From Saprospiraceae bacterium (GTDB taxonomy: Bacteria; Bacteroidota; Bacteroidia; Chitinophagales; Saprospiraceae), in the NCBI GenBank assembly GCA_019187365.1, contig JABARE010000017.1:1-64000 (forward strand): a stretch of 64,000 nucleotides of DNA, in the 5' to 3' direction. Below, in pieces: positions 9,200 through 18,707 of this stretch. Position 1 is the first letter of the stretch. Each line of letters begins with the position of its first letter. The position numbers and the translations under genes are program-made. Under the pieces are notes generated by a model. It was not told where the DNA came from and made no database searches. It saw only the letters and a program-made list of their open reading frames with translations.

Positions 9200-9871
9200 A
9201 TGTCTATGAAAAAGGCAAAATCACTGCTTTTCGCCCTGCTGATCCTGACAGTGTGCCAGGTGGGCAGCTCACAGGTGCGCGAACAAAAACTGAACATGAG
9301 TCTGGGCGTGCAGCCTGGCTTGTCGGTCAGCATTCCCGGCGCAAGCCAGAAATTCATCGAGAAAGTCCTGAAAGATTACCTCAAACCCAGCGGTAAACTA
9401 AAAGAAAACAAGAAGGCCAAAGAATATTACATAGCCGGCGCAACCATTCGCTCAATCAACGCAGGCGCACCACTTGACTTATACGTCAGCACCGGCGAGC
9501 AAAGTGCCGTCATGCACTTCGACCTGAAAACCTCTTTTCTCAACTCCACTGACCACCCAACGGCCTACGATCAGGCATCCGCCTTTGTTCAGGAGTTTTC
9601 CTACGAAGTACAACGCACCCTTACCAGGGAGTTACTGGAAGAAGAAGAAGAGAAGCTCGAAAAACTAAACGACCGGCTGAACGACCTTGGGAAAGACAAC
9701 AACAAGTTCCACAAGGAGATCGAGAAAGCCCGAGAGACCATTCAGAAAAGGGAAAACGACCTGCTCAACAACGCGAAGGAGCAGGAGATGACCAAAGTCC
9801 AAATCGACAGCCAGACAAAAATGGTGGAGGAGGTTCAAAAAAAACTCAACGCCATCGGAAAAGCCAACTGA
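9200..9871 (+). CDS. Exported protein with C-terminal coiled coil, unknown function
   Basis: About 223 residues from the ATG at 9200; starts at 9176 or 9206 are also possible. A signal peptide (SLLFALLILTVCQVGSSQ) is followed by a small globular region (about residues 25-125, with KEYYIAGATIRSINAGAPLDLYV split by short gaps) and a long charged coiled coil (about residues 145-220, EEEEEKLEKLNDRLNDLGKD). No known domain is recognised. It is probably periplasmic. A clear terminator follows at 9918-9948, so transcription ends here. Confidence 0.7.
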   Translation: MSMKKAKSLLFALLILTVCQVGSSQVREQKLNMSLGVQPGLSVSIPGASQKFIEKVLKDYLKPSGKLKENKKAKEYYIAGATIRSINAGAPLDLYVSTGEQSAVMHFDLKTSFLNSTDHPTAYDQASAFVQEFSYEVQRTLTRELLEEEEEKLEKLNDRLNDLGKDNNKFHKEIEKARETIQKRENDLLNNAKEQEMTKVQIDSQTKMVEEVQKKLNAIGKAN

Positions 9872-9917
9872 CGACGCATTAAAAAAAATATTTATAAATA
9901 TTTATTCACATGTGTTG

Positions 9918-9948
9918 CCCCCGGCAGACCACCGGGGGTTCTCTTTTT
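9918..9948 (+). terminator. Rho-independent terminator
   Basis: A perfect 7-bp GC stem (CCCCCGG / CCGGGGG) with the loop CAGACCA is followed by TTCTCTTTTT. It lies 47 bp after the stop of the coiled-coil gene. Confidence 0.8.
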
Positions 9949-10043
9949 CCGGCAGCAGTACCGGCAGTTTGACGGGCATAAAAATGCGCCCCGGGGCTTC
10001 CGTCTCACACAATCGACTGATGTTCAAACCCTGTTCCCGTAAC

Positions 10044-10139
10044 TTTTAATATATTATATTTTTATATAATATGTATATTCGCCCGGTGTTTGTCACATGG
10101 TAGTTTTCCACATCTTTTCAACATACTGCTTGTGGACAA
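10044..10139. other. AT-rich block with DnaA-box-like sites upstream of dnaB
   Basis: The 358-bp gap 9872-10229 holds the terminator and then this block. 10044-10079 is almost pure A/T. It is followed by TTTTCCACA (10104-10112, fits the relaxed DnaA box TTWTNCACA), TGTGGACAA (10131-10139, reverse-complement box with one mismatch) and TTTGTCACA (10089-10097, one mismatch). This could be DnaA control of dnaB or an origin-like element; dnaA itself is not in the window. Confidence 0.35.
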
Positions 10140-10187
10140 CTGCCGGGCAGTCTAACATATTGAACTTTTTCCTTATTTGATGAATTC

Positions 10188-10195
10188 TAATTTTG
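10188..10195 (+). promoter_or_regulatory. -7 element for dnaB
   Basis: TAATTTTG fits TAnnTTTG and lies 34 bp before the dnaB ATG. The nearest upstream TTG has a 25-bp spacer, slightly too long, so the -33 part is weak. Confidence 0.4.
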
Positions 10196-10229
10196 TGGGC
10201 GCTATTCACCGAAAAAGGAAAATCCAACC

Positions 10230-11735
10230 ATGGCCGAATCATTGAGGGAAACATTGCGGGTGCGACCGGGTGCATACCGGCAAAAACCGCCGGAAGCAGA
10301 TCTGCTCGCCTATGAGCGGGTTCCACCGCAGGCCATTGAATTGGAGGAAACCGTGTTGGGGGCCATCATGATCGACAAAAACGCCATCAGCATCGTTCTC
10401 GACACCCTCAGGCCCGAGAGTTTTTACAAGCCCGCCCACCAAAAGATATACCAGGCGATGATCCGCCTGTTCGAAGCCAGCCAACCCATCGACGTCCTGA
10501 CGGTACGAGAGATACTTCATAAAGAACAGCAATTGGAAGAGATCGGAGGATTGTCGTTCCTCCTGGGCCTCGCCCACAAGGTGGCCTCGTCGGCCAATCT
10601 CGAATACCATGCGCGCATCGTTGCTCAAAAATTCGTTCAGCGCGAGTTGATCCGGATATCTACCAACATCATTCAGGATGCCTTTGAAGACTCCAAGGAC
10701 GTTTTCGATTTGCTCGATGCTGCAGAACAGGGGCTGTACGACATTACCGACAAGTACCTGCGACGCGGTTACGAATCGGTCGGAGCCCTGATCCGATCGG
10801 CAAAGAATCGCCTGGAGAATATGATCCACGACGAATCGGGGGTCTCCGGCGTTGCCAGCGGGTTCCCGGACCTGGACAAATACACTTCCGGGTGGCAGCG
10901 TTCAAACCTCATCATCGTTGCTGCTCGTCCCGGCGTCGGAAAGACCTCTTTTACCCTGGCCCTGGGCCGCAACGCCGCAATGGATTACGGCACACCGGTG
11001 GCCCTGTTTTCTTTGGAAATGAACAGCGGTGAGCTGGCCAATCGCCTTTTGTCGATGGAGGCAGAAATCGAAGGTGGCAAGTTGCGCAATGGCAAACTCG
11101 ACGAAGACGACTGGACCAAACTCAACCATGCGATCCAAAAACTCGGCGATGCACCCATATACATCGACGATACCCCATCGCTTAACGTATTCGAATTGCG
11201 GGCCAAGTGTCGCCGCATGCACCAGCAATTCAAGATCGGGATGGTCGTTATCGACTACCTCCAGTTGATGACGGTGGGTGGTGTTGACAAAAAGAGCAGC
11301 CGGGAGCAGGAGATCTCAACGATTTCACGTGCGCTCAAAAGCCTTGCCAAAGAGATCAACATACCCGTGATCGCTCTGTCTCAGCTCAACCGGGCAGCAG
11401 AGACACAGACGCGCGAAAACCGGAAGCCCCAGTTGTCCAACCTCCGGGAATCCGGGGCCATCGAACAGGACGCCGACCTGGTATTGTTCATTTACCGGCC
11501 CGACTATTACGAACTCGAGAACAACTACGAATTGCCCAAGGGCACGACTGAGCTCATCATTGCCAAGCACAGGAACGGCCCTACCGGCAGTGTAAAACTG
11601 CGTTTCCTCGATTCCTACGCCAAGTTTGTCCCACTGGATCAAACCTTTGATCCTTTTGGACACGTGGGGATGTCGCCACCAAACGTCATCATCCGGCAAT
11701 CTGCCATCAATGAAGAAGACACCACGCCGTTCTAA
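10230..11735 (+). CDS. dnaB: Replicative DNA helicase DnaB
   Basis: A 501-residue protein, the usual DnaB length. The N-terminal primase-interacting domain (about residues 30-130, PPQAIELEETVLGAIMID) is followed by the RecA-like helicase domain: Walker A ARPGVGKTS at about 230, the FSLEMN segment, Walker B VVIDYLQLM at about 340, LSQLNRAAE and the Arg-finger region SGAIEQDAD. It unwinds DNA at the fork as a hexamer. The ATG directly follows the leader with DnaA-like boxes. The stop overlaps the start of the downstream pseudouridine synthase by 26 bp, which suggests coupled translation. No intein is present, although DnaB is a common intein host. Confidence 0.97.
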   Translation: MAESLRETLRVRPGAYRQKPPEADLLAYERVPPQAIELEETVLGAIMIDKNAISIVLDTLRPESFYKPAHQKIYQAMIRLFEASQPIDVLTVREILHKEQQLEEIGGLSFLLGLAHKVASSANLEYHARIVAQKFVQRELIRISTNIIQDAFEDSKDVFDLLDAAEQGLYDITDKYLRRGYESVGALIRSAKNRLENMIHDESGVSGVASGFPDLDKYTSGWQRSNLIIVAARPGVGKTSFTLALGRNAAMDYGTPVALFSLEMNSGELANRLLSMEAEIEGGKLRNGKLDEDDWTKLNHAIQKLGDAPIYIDDTPSLNVFELRAKCRRMHQQFKIGMVVIDYLQLMTVGGVDKKSSREQEISTISRALKSLAKEINIPVIALSQLNRAAETQTRENRKPQLSNLRESGAIEQDADLVLFIYRPDYYELENNYELPKGTTELIIAKHRNGPTGSVKLRFLDSYAKFVPLDQTFDPFGHVGMSPPNVIIRQSAINEEDTTPF

Positions 11736-12483
11736 AGCGCCGGGGCCAGAAAAAAAAGATGCCCCGACGACCTGGCGCCTGAACAAGTACATTGCCCATT
11801 CCGGTGTCTGCTCCCGCAGGGAAGCCGCTGAATTGGTAAAAGGCGGCCATGTACTCGTCAATGGAGCGGTCGAGACCAATCCCGCCCGCGAAATACAGGC
11901 AGAAGACGTGGTGACCTGCCAGGGTAAGCAGGTAAAGCCAGAAGTACATCTCGTTTACCTGCTTCTCAACAAGCCCAAAAATGTTATTACCACCCTCAGC
12001 GACGAGAAGGGCCGCAACACCGTGCACGACCTCCTTCGCGGAAAAATCGCCGAACGCGTTTATCCCGTCGGGCGCCTGGATCGCAACACGACGGGCTTGC
12101 TGCTGATGACCAACGACGGGCAACTGGCACAGCGACTTTCTCATCCTTCTTTCCGCGTTCGCAAGTTATACCATGTCAAACTGGACCGCGACCTCACGCG
12201 ACGCGATTTTGAATCCATTTTGCAGGGGGTGATGCTCGATGACGGCATTGCAGAAGTCGACAGCCTCGATTTCGTGGACCAAAAGCGCGACGAACTGGGC
12301 ATTGAGATTCACTCTGGCAAAAACCGCGTCCTGCGACGCCTTTTTGAAAAGCTCGGGTACGAGGTACTCCGCCTGGATCGCGTGCTGTACGCCGGGCTCA
12401 CGCGCAAAGGCCTTCCCAGAGGGCACTTCCGCCACCTGACCACGCAAGAAGTCATCCGACTCAAGCATTTCAGACAGTTGTGA
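11710..12483 (+). CDS. rRNA pseudouridine synthase, RsuA/RluB family
   Basis: About 257 residues from the ATG at 11710, inside the end of dnaB. After a basic N-terminal tail comes an S4 RNA-binding domain (WRLNKYIAHSGVCSRREAAE), then the catalytic domain with GRLDRNTTGLLLMTNDG, in which the Asp at about residue 122 is the catalytic residue of the family, and GKNRVLRRLFEKLGY near the end. It converts a uridine in 23S or 16S rRNA to pseudouridine. S4 plus this motif fits RluB best, but RsuA and RluF share the layout. An upstream in-frame start at 11626 lies fully inside dnaB and is less likely. Confidence 0.9.
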   Translation: MKKTPRRSKAPGPEKKDAPTTWRLNKYIAHSGVCSRREAAELVKGGHVLVNGAVETNPAREIQAEDVVTCQGKQVKPEVHLVYLLLNKPKNVITTLSDEKGRNTVHDLLRGKIAERVYPVGRLDRNTTGLLLMTNDGQLAQRLSHPSFRVRKLYHVKLDRDLTRRDFESILQGVMLDDGIAEVDSLDFVDQKRDELGIEIHSGKNRVLRRLFEKLGYEVLRLDRVLYAGLTRKGLPRGHFRHLTTQEVIRLKHFRQL

Positions 12484-12920
12484 CCTGCCAATCAACGTGC
12501 AACATTTGCACGAAAATTCCCTGCCATTCTCCCAGGTTCCCGTAAGCCTCTTCCTGACTTCCATTTGCAGCTTCCGCATATTCATTGAGACTTTCGAAAG
12601 ACAGTACAATAAATCAAATTTTTATGGAATTGGCAATCTCTAAGGTCATTGGGTCTTCGCGTACTGTAAAAGCTTTGAGTTGAACCCCTCAGAATGAAAG
12701 CAGGTATGCCGGAACGCCCTGCAATGCAAGACATTACCCATAATTCATAGATTCATAACAAATTTCATTGCTTGTGCCTTTTTATTGTGGAAGTGAATGT
12801 GATTTCGATCCACCCTAAGGATCCGGGGTAGAATATTCTTAAACAGCCTGTGGTTCTTCCAGCTCCTTAGAAGTCTTTTTGCAACCAGGGATTCTGCCAC
12901 CTACCTGTTCTGCCACCCCT
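12484..12920. other. Intergenic region, nothing recognised
   Basis: A 437-bp stretch between convergent genes. I see no convincing ORF, RNA gene, clear hairpin or repeat in it. Confidence 0.5.
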
Positions 12921-13439
12921 TCATTTGAGGAATACGTCAAATCTCACGACGAGGAAATGCTCGGAAACCACACCCGGAACCGCGCGGATCCGCATTTCGA
13001 GCTGCATCAGAAATTCCGGTTGGCGAACGACGTCGCGAACGTCGGCGAGGCCTGGCAGCAGCAGCAGTTCGGCAGGAGCCTCCACGTTATCGTAAAGGTC
13101 GCCCACGAAAAGTCTTCCTCCCGGATCTGCAGGGTCGTAGATGCCGGCGTGCGCTTCCGATATCAATTCGTAGCTGATGTCCCGGTCGAGTACTGGCGCG
13201 ATCGAAACCAGCGAAGGGCGTACCAGGCGAATGTCGTCCTCTTTGAGTCCGTTACCGTTTAAAAAGGAGATCCAGGAACTTGCCACGCGTTGTTCAAAAA
13301 CATGTGTCAGTAAGGGGTTGGCATTTGCCGGCAACTCGAAGCGCATGCGGTATTCGAGCTCGAAGTCGCCCCTTTCATCGCTGGAGCAGGAGAAAATTAT
13401 CGCCGTAAGGGCAAATATCCATGGCAGGGCTTTCACCAT
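12921..13439 (-). CDS. Putative lipoprotein of unknown function
   Basis: From the ATG at 13439 the protein has 172 residues and begins MVKALPWIFALTAIIFSC, a signal peptide with a lipobox Cys at about residue 18, so it should be lipid-anchored. The longer frame starting at 13496 would bury this signal and is rejected. The mature part (ELEYRMRFELPANANPLLTH...) is beta-rich with no known domain. No partner gene is obvious; the aconitase gene is divergent. Confidence 0.65.
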   Translation of the reverse strand: MVKALPWIFALTAIIFSCSSDERGDFELEYRMRFELPANANPLLTHVFEQRVASSWISFLNGNGLKEDDIRLVRPSLVSIAPVLDRDISYELISEAHAGIYDPADPGGRLFVGDLYDNVEAPAELLLLPGLADVRDVVRQPEFLMQLEMRIRAVPGVVSEHFLVVRFDVFLK

Positions 13440-13593
13440 TCCCCAAAGGTAAACATTGCAAAAAACCCACAGCATTCCAACTTCTACCCCACCCACTTGT
13501 TCAATGCACTGAAGGCCCCTGTCCTTTGGCAGTTTGTCCGGAATCTCCTATCATTGCGGCAATTTTCAAAGGGGCCTCTAAATCAACACCGAC

Positions 13594-15873
13594 ATGACCC
13601 ATACTCCGTTCGACCAAGCAATGCTCAACAGGCACTATGCCAGTTTTTCTGCCCGCGTGGCCGCTGCTCGCAAAGCCCTGGGCAAACAGCTCACCCTGAC
13701 CGAAAAAATACTCTATACCCACCTTCATCCTGAATCGCCGCTAAAATCCCACGTGCGCGGCAAAGACTATGTCTTTTTTTCTCCCGATCGAGTGGCCATG
13801 CAGGATGCCACGGCTCAGATGGCCCTTTTACAATTTACGACCTGTGGTAAAAAATCTACTGCCGTGCCGACTACGGTACATTGTGACCACCTCATCCTGG
13901 CGGAGAAGGGTGCCGACCAAGACTTGCGGAGTTCGCTGAAGGACAATGCGGAAGTGTTTGATTTTCTCAAATCCATTTCCAACAAATACGGCATTGGATT
14001 CTGGAAGCCCGGTGCAGGCATCATACACCAGATCATCCTGGAGAATTACGCCTTTCCGGGAGGCATGATGATTGGAACGGATTCACATACGCCCAATGCG
14101 GGCGGACTCGGCATGCTCGCCATCGGAGTAGGCGGAGCAGATGCGGTTGACGTCATGGTTGGTATGCCTTGGGAGCTCAAAATGCCGCGGCTCATCGGAG
14201 TGCATCTGCGTGGCAAGCTCAGCGGGTGGACTTCTGCCAAAGACGTCATCCTCAAACTTGCGGGCATTCTCACGGTAAAAGGCGGTACCGGGGCCATCGT
14301 CGAGTATTTCGGAGAAGGGGCCCGGTCGCTTTCGTGTACCGGCAAGGGTACCATTTGCAATATGGGGGCAGAAATCGGAGCGACTACCTCTACGTTTGGC
14401 TACGACACATCGATGGGGCGCTACCTTCGCCATACCGGCAGGGCGGTTGTCGCCGATTTATGCGACTCCATCGCACCGGACCTCACCGGAGATTTTGAAT
14501 GCTACCAGGATCCAGGAAAGTACTTTGACCAGGTGGTAGAAATTGACCTGGATAGCCTGGAACCACACATCAACGGACCCTATACCCCAGACCTTGCCTG
14601 GCCGATCTCCCAATTCGCAAAAGCCGTTGAAGAAAAAGCTTTTCCCCGCAAGCTCGAAGTCGGGCTCATCGGTTCGTGTACGAACTCTTCCTACGAAGAT
14701 CTTTCCCGTGCTGCCTCGATCGCACAACAGGCGGTGGACAAACACCTGCGGGCAAAAGCCGAGTTCACCATTACCCCCGGCTCCGAGCAGATCCGTTATA
14801 CTGTAGATCGCGACGGCATCCTTTCGCAGTTTGAAGCGATGGGCGGGATTGTGCTTGCCAACGCCTGTGGTCCCTGCATTGGGCAATGGAAGCGCCACAT
14901 AGACGATCCAAACCGCAAGAATTCCATCATCACTTCGTTTAACCGCAATTTTTCGAAGCGCAACGACGGCCTAACGAGTACCCATGCCTTTGTTGCTTCT
15001 CCGGAGATCGTCACCGCCCTGGCCATCGCCGGCGATCTTTGCTTTAACCCGCTCACCGACACACTGACCAACGACCGGGGAGAACAAGTTCGTCTGGATC
15101 CCCCTTCGGGAAGTGAGCTTCCTGCAGCGGGTTTTGCTGTGGGGGATGCAGGTTATCTGGCGCCTGCCCAGCAAGACGCGCCTGCCGAGGTAATCATCCG
15201 GCCCGACAGCCGGAGGCTACAATCGCTTAAGCCCTTTTCTCCCATAACTACCGCCGAATTGACCGGTATGCGCATTCTGATCAAGGCCAAAGGCAAGTGT
15301 ACAACCGACCACATATCCATGGCAGGCCCCTGGTTGGAATACCGCGGACACCTCGAGAACATTTCCAACAACAGCTTCATCGGGGCCATAAACGCCTTCA
15401 ACGATGAAGCCAACAAGGTGCTCAACTTCGTGTCGGGTGATTACCTCACGGTACCCGATTCGGCCCGTCTGTATCAATCCAGGGGAATCTCTACGGTGGT
15501 CTTTGGCGAGGAGAACTACGGCGAAGGGTCTTCGCGCGAACACGCAGCCATGCAACCCCGCTTTCTTGGCGTCAAAGCCGTTATTGTCAAGTCCTTTGCG
15601 CGCATCCACGAGACCAACCTCAAAAAACAGGGCATGCTTGCGCTGACGTTTGCCCATCCCTCCGACTATGACAAAGTTCGTCAGGATGACCTGGTCGATT
15701 TTCAGGGATTTGGCGAAATGAAGCCGGGAACGCCGCTGACACTGCTGCTCAGACACGCCGACGGAACCTCGGATACCGTCGAACTTTTGCACACCTACAA
15801 CGACCAGCAAATCGCCTGGCTACGTGAAGGTTCTGCCCTCAACAAAATACGGAAGGAGCTGCAAAACCGCTGA
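13594..15873 (+). CDS. acn: Aconitate hydratase, mitochondrial-like type
   Basis: A 759-residue TCA-cycle enzyme that isomerises citrate to isocitrate through cis-aconitate. Length and order match the mitochondrial-like aconitases common in Bacteroidota rather than the longer AcnA or AcnB. The three [4Fe-4S] ligands are visible: Cys in [13 protein letters not shown] (about residue 362) and the pair in [10 protein letters not shown] (about 423 and 426). The substrate-binding segment [13 protein letters not shown] and the C-terminal swivel motif [14 protein letters not shown] are intact. The gene stands alone with no other TCA genes nearby. Confidence 0.96.
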   Translation: MTHTPFDQAMLNRHYASFSARVAAARKALGKQLTLTEKILYTHLHPESPLKSHVRGKDYVFFSPDRVAMQDATAQMALLQFTTCGKKSTAVPTTVHCDHLILAEKGADQDLRSSLKDNAEVFDFLKSISNKYGIGFWKPGAGIIHQIILENYAFPGGMMIGTDSHTPNAGGLGMLAIGVGGADAVDVMVGMPWELKMPRLIGVHLRGKLSGWTSAKDVILKLAGILTVKGGTGAIVEYFGEGARSLSCTGKGTICNMGAEIGATTSTFGYDTSMGRYLRHTGRAVVADLCDSIAPDLTGDFECYQDPGKYFDQVVEIDLDSLEPHINGPYTPDLAWPISQFAKAVEEKAFPRKLEVGLIGSCTNSSYEDLSRAASIAQQAVDKHLRAKAEFTITPGSEQIRYTVDRDGILSQFEAMGGIVLANACGPCIGQWKRHIDDPNRKNSIITSFNRNFSKRNDGLTSTHAFVASPEIVTALAIAGDLCFNPLTDTLTNDRGEQVRLDPPSGSELPAAGFAVGDAGYLAPAQQDAPAEVIIRPDSRRLQSLKPFSPITTAELTGMRILIKAKGKCTTDHISMAGPWLEYRGHLENISNNSFIGAINAFNDEANKVLNFVSGDYLTVPDSARLYQSRGISTVVFGEENYGEGSSREHAAMQPRFLGVKAVIVKSFARIHETNLKKQGMLALTFAHPSDYDKVRQDDLVDFQGFGEMKPGTPLTLLLRHADGTSDTVELLHTYNDQQIAWLREGSALNKIRKELQNR

Positions 15874-16124
15874 TCCTTCGCTCCCCGGAGTTACCTGCTT
15901 GGCGTGCGGGCGCGTTGGCCTGTTGTTCATCTTTGGAGATGCAGCTCCCAATGACCATAGGTATATGGCATTTCCCTTCATTCATCGAATGCTGACGGTC
16001 CCTTCACCCTTGTTGTGCGATGGACTTCCGGAACCCTGCTTGCTTTCCCACGGAAAGATTCTTTAAATTCGCAATGTGAATTGCCTCCTGCACAGGCAGT
16101 GTTGATCACATTAAACCACAACAA

Positions 16125-16472
16125 ATGCTGAAAGAATTCAAGGAATTTGCGATGAACGGCAACCTGATCGACATTGCAGTTGGCCTGGTAATGGCCGCGG
16201 CTTTCGGAACCCTGACGACCGCCTTTGTAGATGGGGTTTTTATGCCGGTGGTGGGCATGTTATTCCAGGTTGGCGATCTTAACGATGCCCAATGGGTGCT
16301 CAGCGGGGAAGTGCTGGGTCCAAACGGCGAAGTCATTACGCCAGCCTCATCCATTCACTATGGAAAATTCATTGCCGCTGCCATCAACTTTCTTATCATT
16401 GCCCTGGCCATGTTTATGATAGTGAAGTCGATCAACCGGCTGAAAGGAGAAAAAGGCGCTGCTGCGTCCTGA
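16125..16472 (+). CDS. mscL: Large-conductance mechanosensitive channel MscL
   Basis: A 115-residue inner-membrane protein. The N-terminal amphipathic helix MLKEFKEFAMNGNLIDIAVG leads into TM1 with the gate segment (VGLVMAAAFGTLTTAFVDGV), then a short periplasmic loop and TM2 (AAINFLIIALAMFMIVKSIN), with a charged cytoplasmic tail. MscL forms a homopentamer that opens under high membrane tension and releases solutes on osmotic downshock. Length, topology and motifs are normal. The upstream 250 bp hold no recognised element. Confidence 0.95.
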   Translation: MLKEFKEFAMNGNLIDIAVGLVMAAAFGTLTTAFVDGVFMPVVGMLFQVGDLNDAQWVLSGEVLGPNGEVITPASSIHYGKFIAAAINFLIIALAMFMIVKSINRLKGEKGAAAS

Positions 16473-16624
16473 TATCCGGACACAAAGATCAGGGGCTACT
16501 CTTTCCGACATCCTCCAACTGCCAGATTGCCCCGGGGTGTACCCTCTGATGGAAGAAGTGCTTGAACCACCATGGCCGTTTGGGCGTTGTCCTTCCATTG
16601 CCCTTTCGAAATGGCATCATCTAT

Positions 16625-17707
16625 ATGGAGTTTTTCAACGCAACGGTCACCGAGATTCATCGCGAAACGGCGGAAGCAAGCCGGATCTGTTTTGATGTCG
16701 AGCGCACCTATGGCAAAAAGCCAATTTTTAAACCTGGCCAACACATTACCCTGAGAGTCGTGCTCGACGGAGTGGAGCGGAGGCGCAGCTATTCACTATG
16801 CTCTCTACCAGGGGAAGAGAAGGCCTGCATTGCCGTAAAAGCCGTTCCAAATGGTCTGGTTTCGAATTGGCTTCACAGGGCCATCCGCCCTGGGAGTACT
16901 TTTGAGTGCAGTTTGCCGGAAGGGCATTTCGCCCTGGTGCCCGAACCGGAACGGAGACACCATCACTACTTCATCGCCGCCGGTAGCGGCATCACGCCGG
17001 TATTGCCAATGATCTCCAGCGTGTTGGAATCTGAGCCTCGCTCCACCGTTTACCTGCTCTACGGCAACCGCAACGAAGAAAGCATCCTCTTTTACGAACG
17101 GTTGCGCAATCTGGAAGTCCGCTATGCAGGCCAGTTTTACGCAGAGTACACGCTGAGCCGTGCGCCGAAGTCCCTGCTTCCCTTTTTGCGAAGTGCGCGC
17201 AGCAAATGGCATGGATGGACGGGGAGGATCGGCAGCACAATGCTCGATGCTTTTTTGCATAAATACCCTCCCTCCGCCAAAACGAGTTCATTTTACCTCT
17301 GCGGTCCCGGCCAGATGATCGAAGACATGAAGGCAGGTCTGGTCTCTCGCGGTTTCGAAGCCGGCACCATCCACGCAGAGTATTTTAGTGCTCCACCCAA
17401 ACCGGATACACCCCTTGCCTGCCCGGCCTTGGAGCACGTACACGTAACCGCACACCTTGGCGATAAAAAACACGAGGTCGATCTTGCGGGCGGCCAGAAA
17501 ATTCTCGATGGGCTGCTTGCAGCAGGCATTGATGCTCCTTATTCCTGTTGCAGCGGTGCATGCTCGACGTGCATGGCCAGGCTCATTTCAGGCCAGGTGC
17601 ACATGGACACAGCGCTGGCCCTCGAGCAGGAGGATCTCGATGCTGGTTACATCCTCACCTGCCAATCCAGACCATTGACGCCACAAATCGAAATAGTGTT
17701 TCCCTGA
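16625..17707 (+). CDS. PaaE-like flavin/2Fe-2S NAD(P)H oxidoreductase
   Basis: 360 residues from the ATG at 16625; the frame extends upstream to 16562 but without conserved sequence. Order: FAD-binding barrel (FKPGQHITLRV, RRRSYSLCSLPG), NAD(P)-binding domain (AAGSGITPVLPMISS, YGNRNEESILF, LCGPGQMIEDM), then a C-terminal plant-type ferredoxin with CCSGACSTCMARL and a last Cys in ILTCQS. This layout matches PaaE and related ferredoxin-NADP reductase-like proteins that feed electrons to oxygenases. No paa oxygenase genes are present here, so its electron acceptor is unknown. Confidence 0.88.
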   Translation: MEFFNATVTEIHRETAEASRICFDVERTYGKKPIFKPGQHITLRVVLDGVERRRSYSLCSLPGEEKACIAVKAVPNGLVSNWLHRAIRPGSTFECSLPEGHFALVPEPERRHHHYFIAAGSGITPVLPMISSVLESEPRSTVYLLYGNRNEESILFYERLRNLEVRYAGQFYAEYTLSRAPKSLLPFLRSARSKWHGWTGRIGSTMLDAFLHKYPPSAKTSSFYLCGPGQMIEDMKAGLVSRGFEAGTIHAEYFSAPPKPDTPLACPALEHVHVTAHLGDKKHEVDLAGGQKILDGLLAAGIDAPYSCCSGACSTCMARLISGQVHMDTALALEQEDLDAGYILTCQSRPLTPQIEIVFP

Positions 17708-17719
17708 GAAATCACGCCA

Positions 17720-18667
17720 TTACCGGATGATCTTCCAATTCCGGTATCCGAACAGTTGTTTGCCTCTCAGTACCTTCTGTTCAATGGCAGTCAGCATGCG
17801 ATATTTGAATCTTTCATGCTTGAGGGAAGGACGCGATGGCTTGTAATCCGGTTCGAAATGCAAGGTGTTTCCCCAGTCAAATTTTTGCATAAAACCTTCC
17901 ATAACGCGCGGATGGGTACCCTCAAATAAAGAGTAATCGCACATGTTGCCGTAGTCGAAAGGTTCTGGCTTGTCGGCATGTCTCCGCTGCACCTCCTCCG
18001 GATTGTGATAGTACCCATCCATGACGACCGATTTGCGCTTCATCATGGAGGGGGGGCGCACCCATCCGTAGTGATAGACTTCGGCGGGAATCCTCCTTAC
18101 CCGCAGATGCCGGCTGTTTTTGAGATCCCGGTAATTGACCCCGTTGAAAGCAGTAAACGCACGAAAAGATTGTGCATCGGCGAAAGACCTTATATCCGGG
18201 CGGTTCCGGATGATGCGAATTTCTGAAGGATACCATGCATGAGAAACCACGCAGTGCCTGTAGTCTCCCCAAAAATGCCGGTACCGGAAGAGGAACCCCT
18301 CCGTATGTTCGTCTTCGAGATATTGCGAACAAACGTTCGTAATTGTATTCAAATACTGCTCATGAATGACTTCATCGGATTGCAGGTATAGCAGCCAGTG
18401 ACCACTGCACGCCTCCCTGGCAAGATCCGTTTGTTGCGCATAAACTGTTCCGCCGGAAAACCGGGATGTGTCCCATTCCGTTTTCAATAGAGTGATCTTG
18501 GGCTCATGCATTTCGAGCAACATTGCTTCCGTGGCATCGCCGTCATCGCCTTGGCCCAGGGCGACGATAAACTCATCGACGATGGGCAATACTGATTGTA
18601 TGGATTCCCTGAACGGGTAATACAGCCCAGCTGTATTGCGCATAAAAGTAAAACCGCTGATCTTCAT
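17720..18667 (-). CDS. Glycosyltransferase-like protein (GT2 fold)
   Basis: About 315 residues from the ATG at 18667. It opens MKISGFTFMRNTAGLYYPFR, followed by VDEFIVALGQGDDGDAT and GHWLLYLQSDEVIHEQYL, where the QSDE segment stands where GT2 enzymes have their DxD motif. The N-terminal extension to 18733 overlaps the ABC permease gene and lacks conserved residues. The protein lies downstream of the ABC transporter genes on the same strand. Donor and acceptor are unknown; a role in glycan or surface sugar synthesis is inferred. Confidence 0.65.
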   Translation of the reverse strand: MKISGFTFMRNTAGLYYPFRESIQSVLPIVDEFIVALGQGDDGDATEAMLLEMHEPKITLLKTEWDTSRFSGGTVYAQQTDLAREACSGHWLLYLQSDEVIHEQYLNTITNVCSQYLEDEHTEGFLFRYRHFWGDYRHCVVSHAWYPSEIRIIRNRPDIRSFADAQSFRAFTAFNGVNYRDLKNSRHLRVRRIPAEVYHYGWVRPPSMMKRKSVVMDGYYHNPEEVQRRHADKPEPFDYGNMCDYSLFEGTHPRVMEGFMQKFDWGNTLHFEPDYKPSRPSLKHERFKYRMLTAIEQKVLRGKQLFGYRNWKIIR

Positions 18668-18707
18668 TTTGCAATGGCTCAGGAATTGCAAAAAATAGCG
18701 GATGACG

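Noticed and set aside
9905..9916. Third copy of the CACAT/ATGTG dyad (TTCACATGTG)
   Set aside because: The two arms overlap with no 4-bp spacer and it follows a stop codon next to a terminator, so it does not match the operator pattern.
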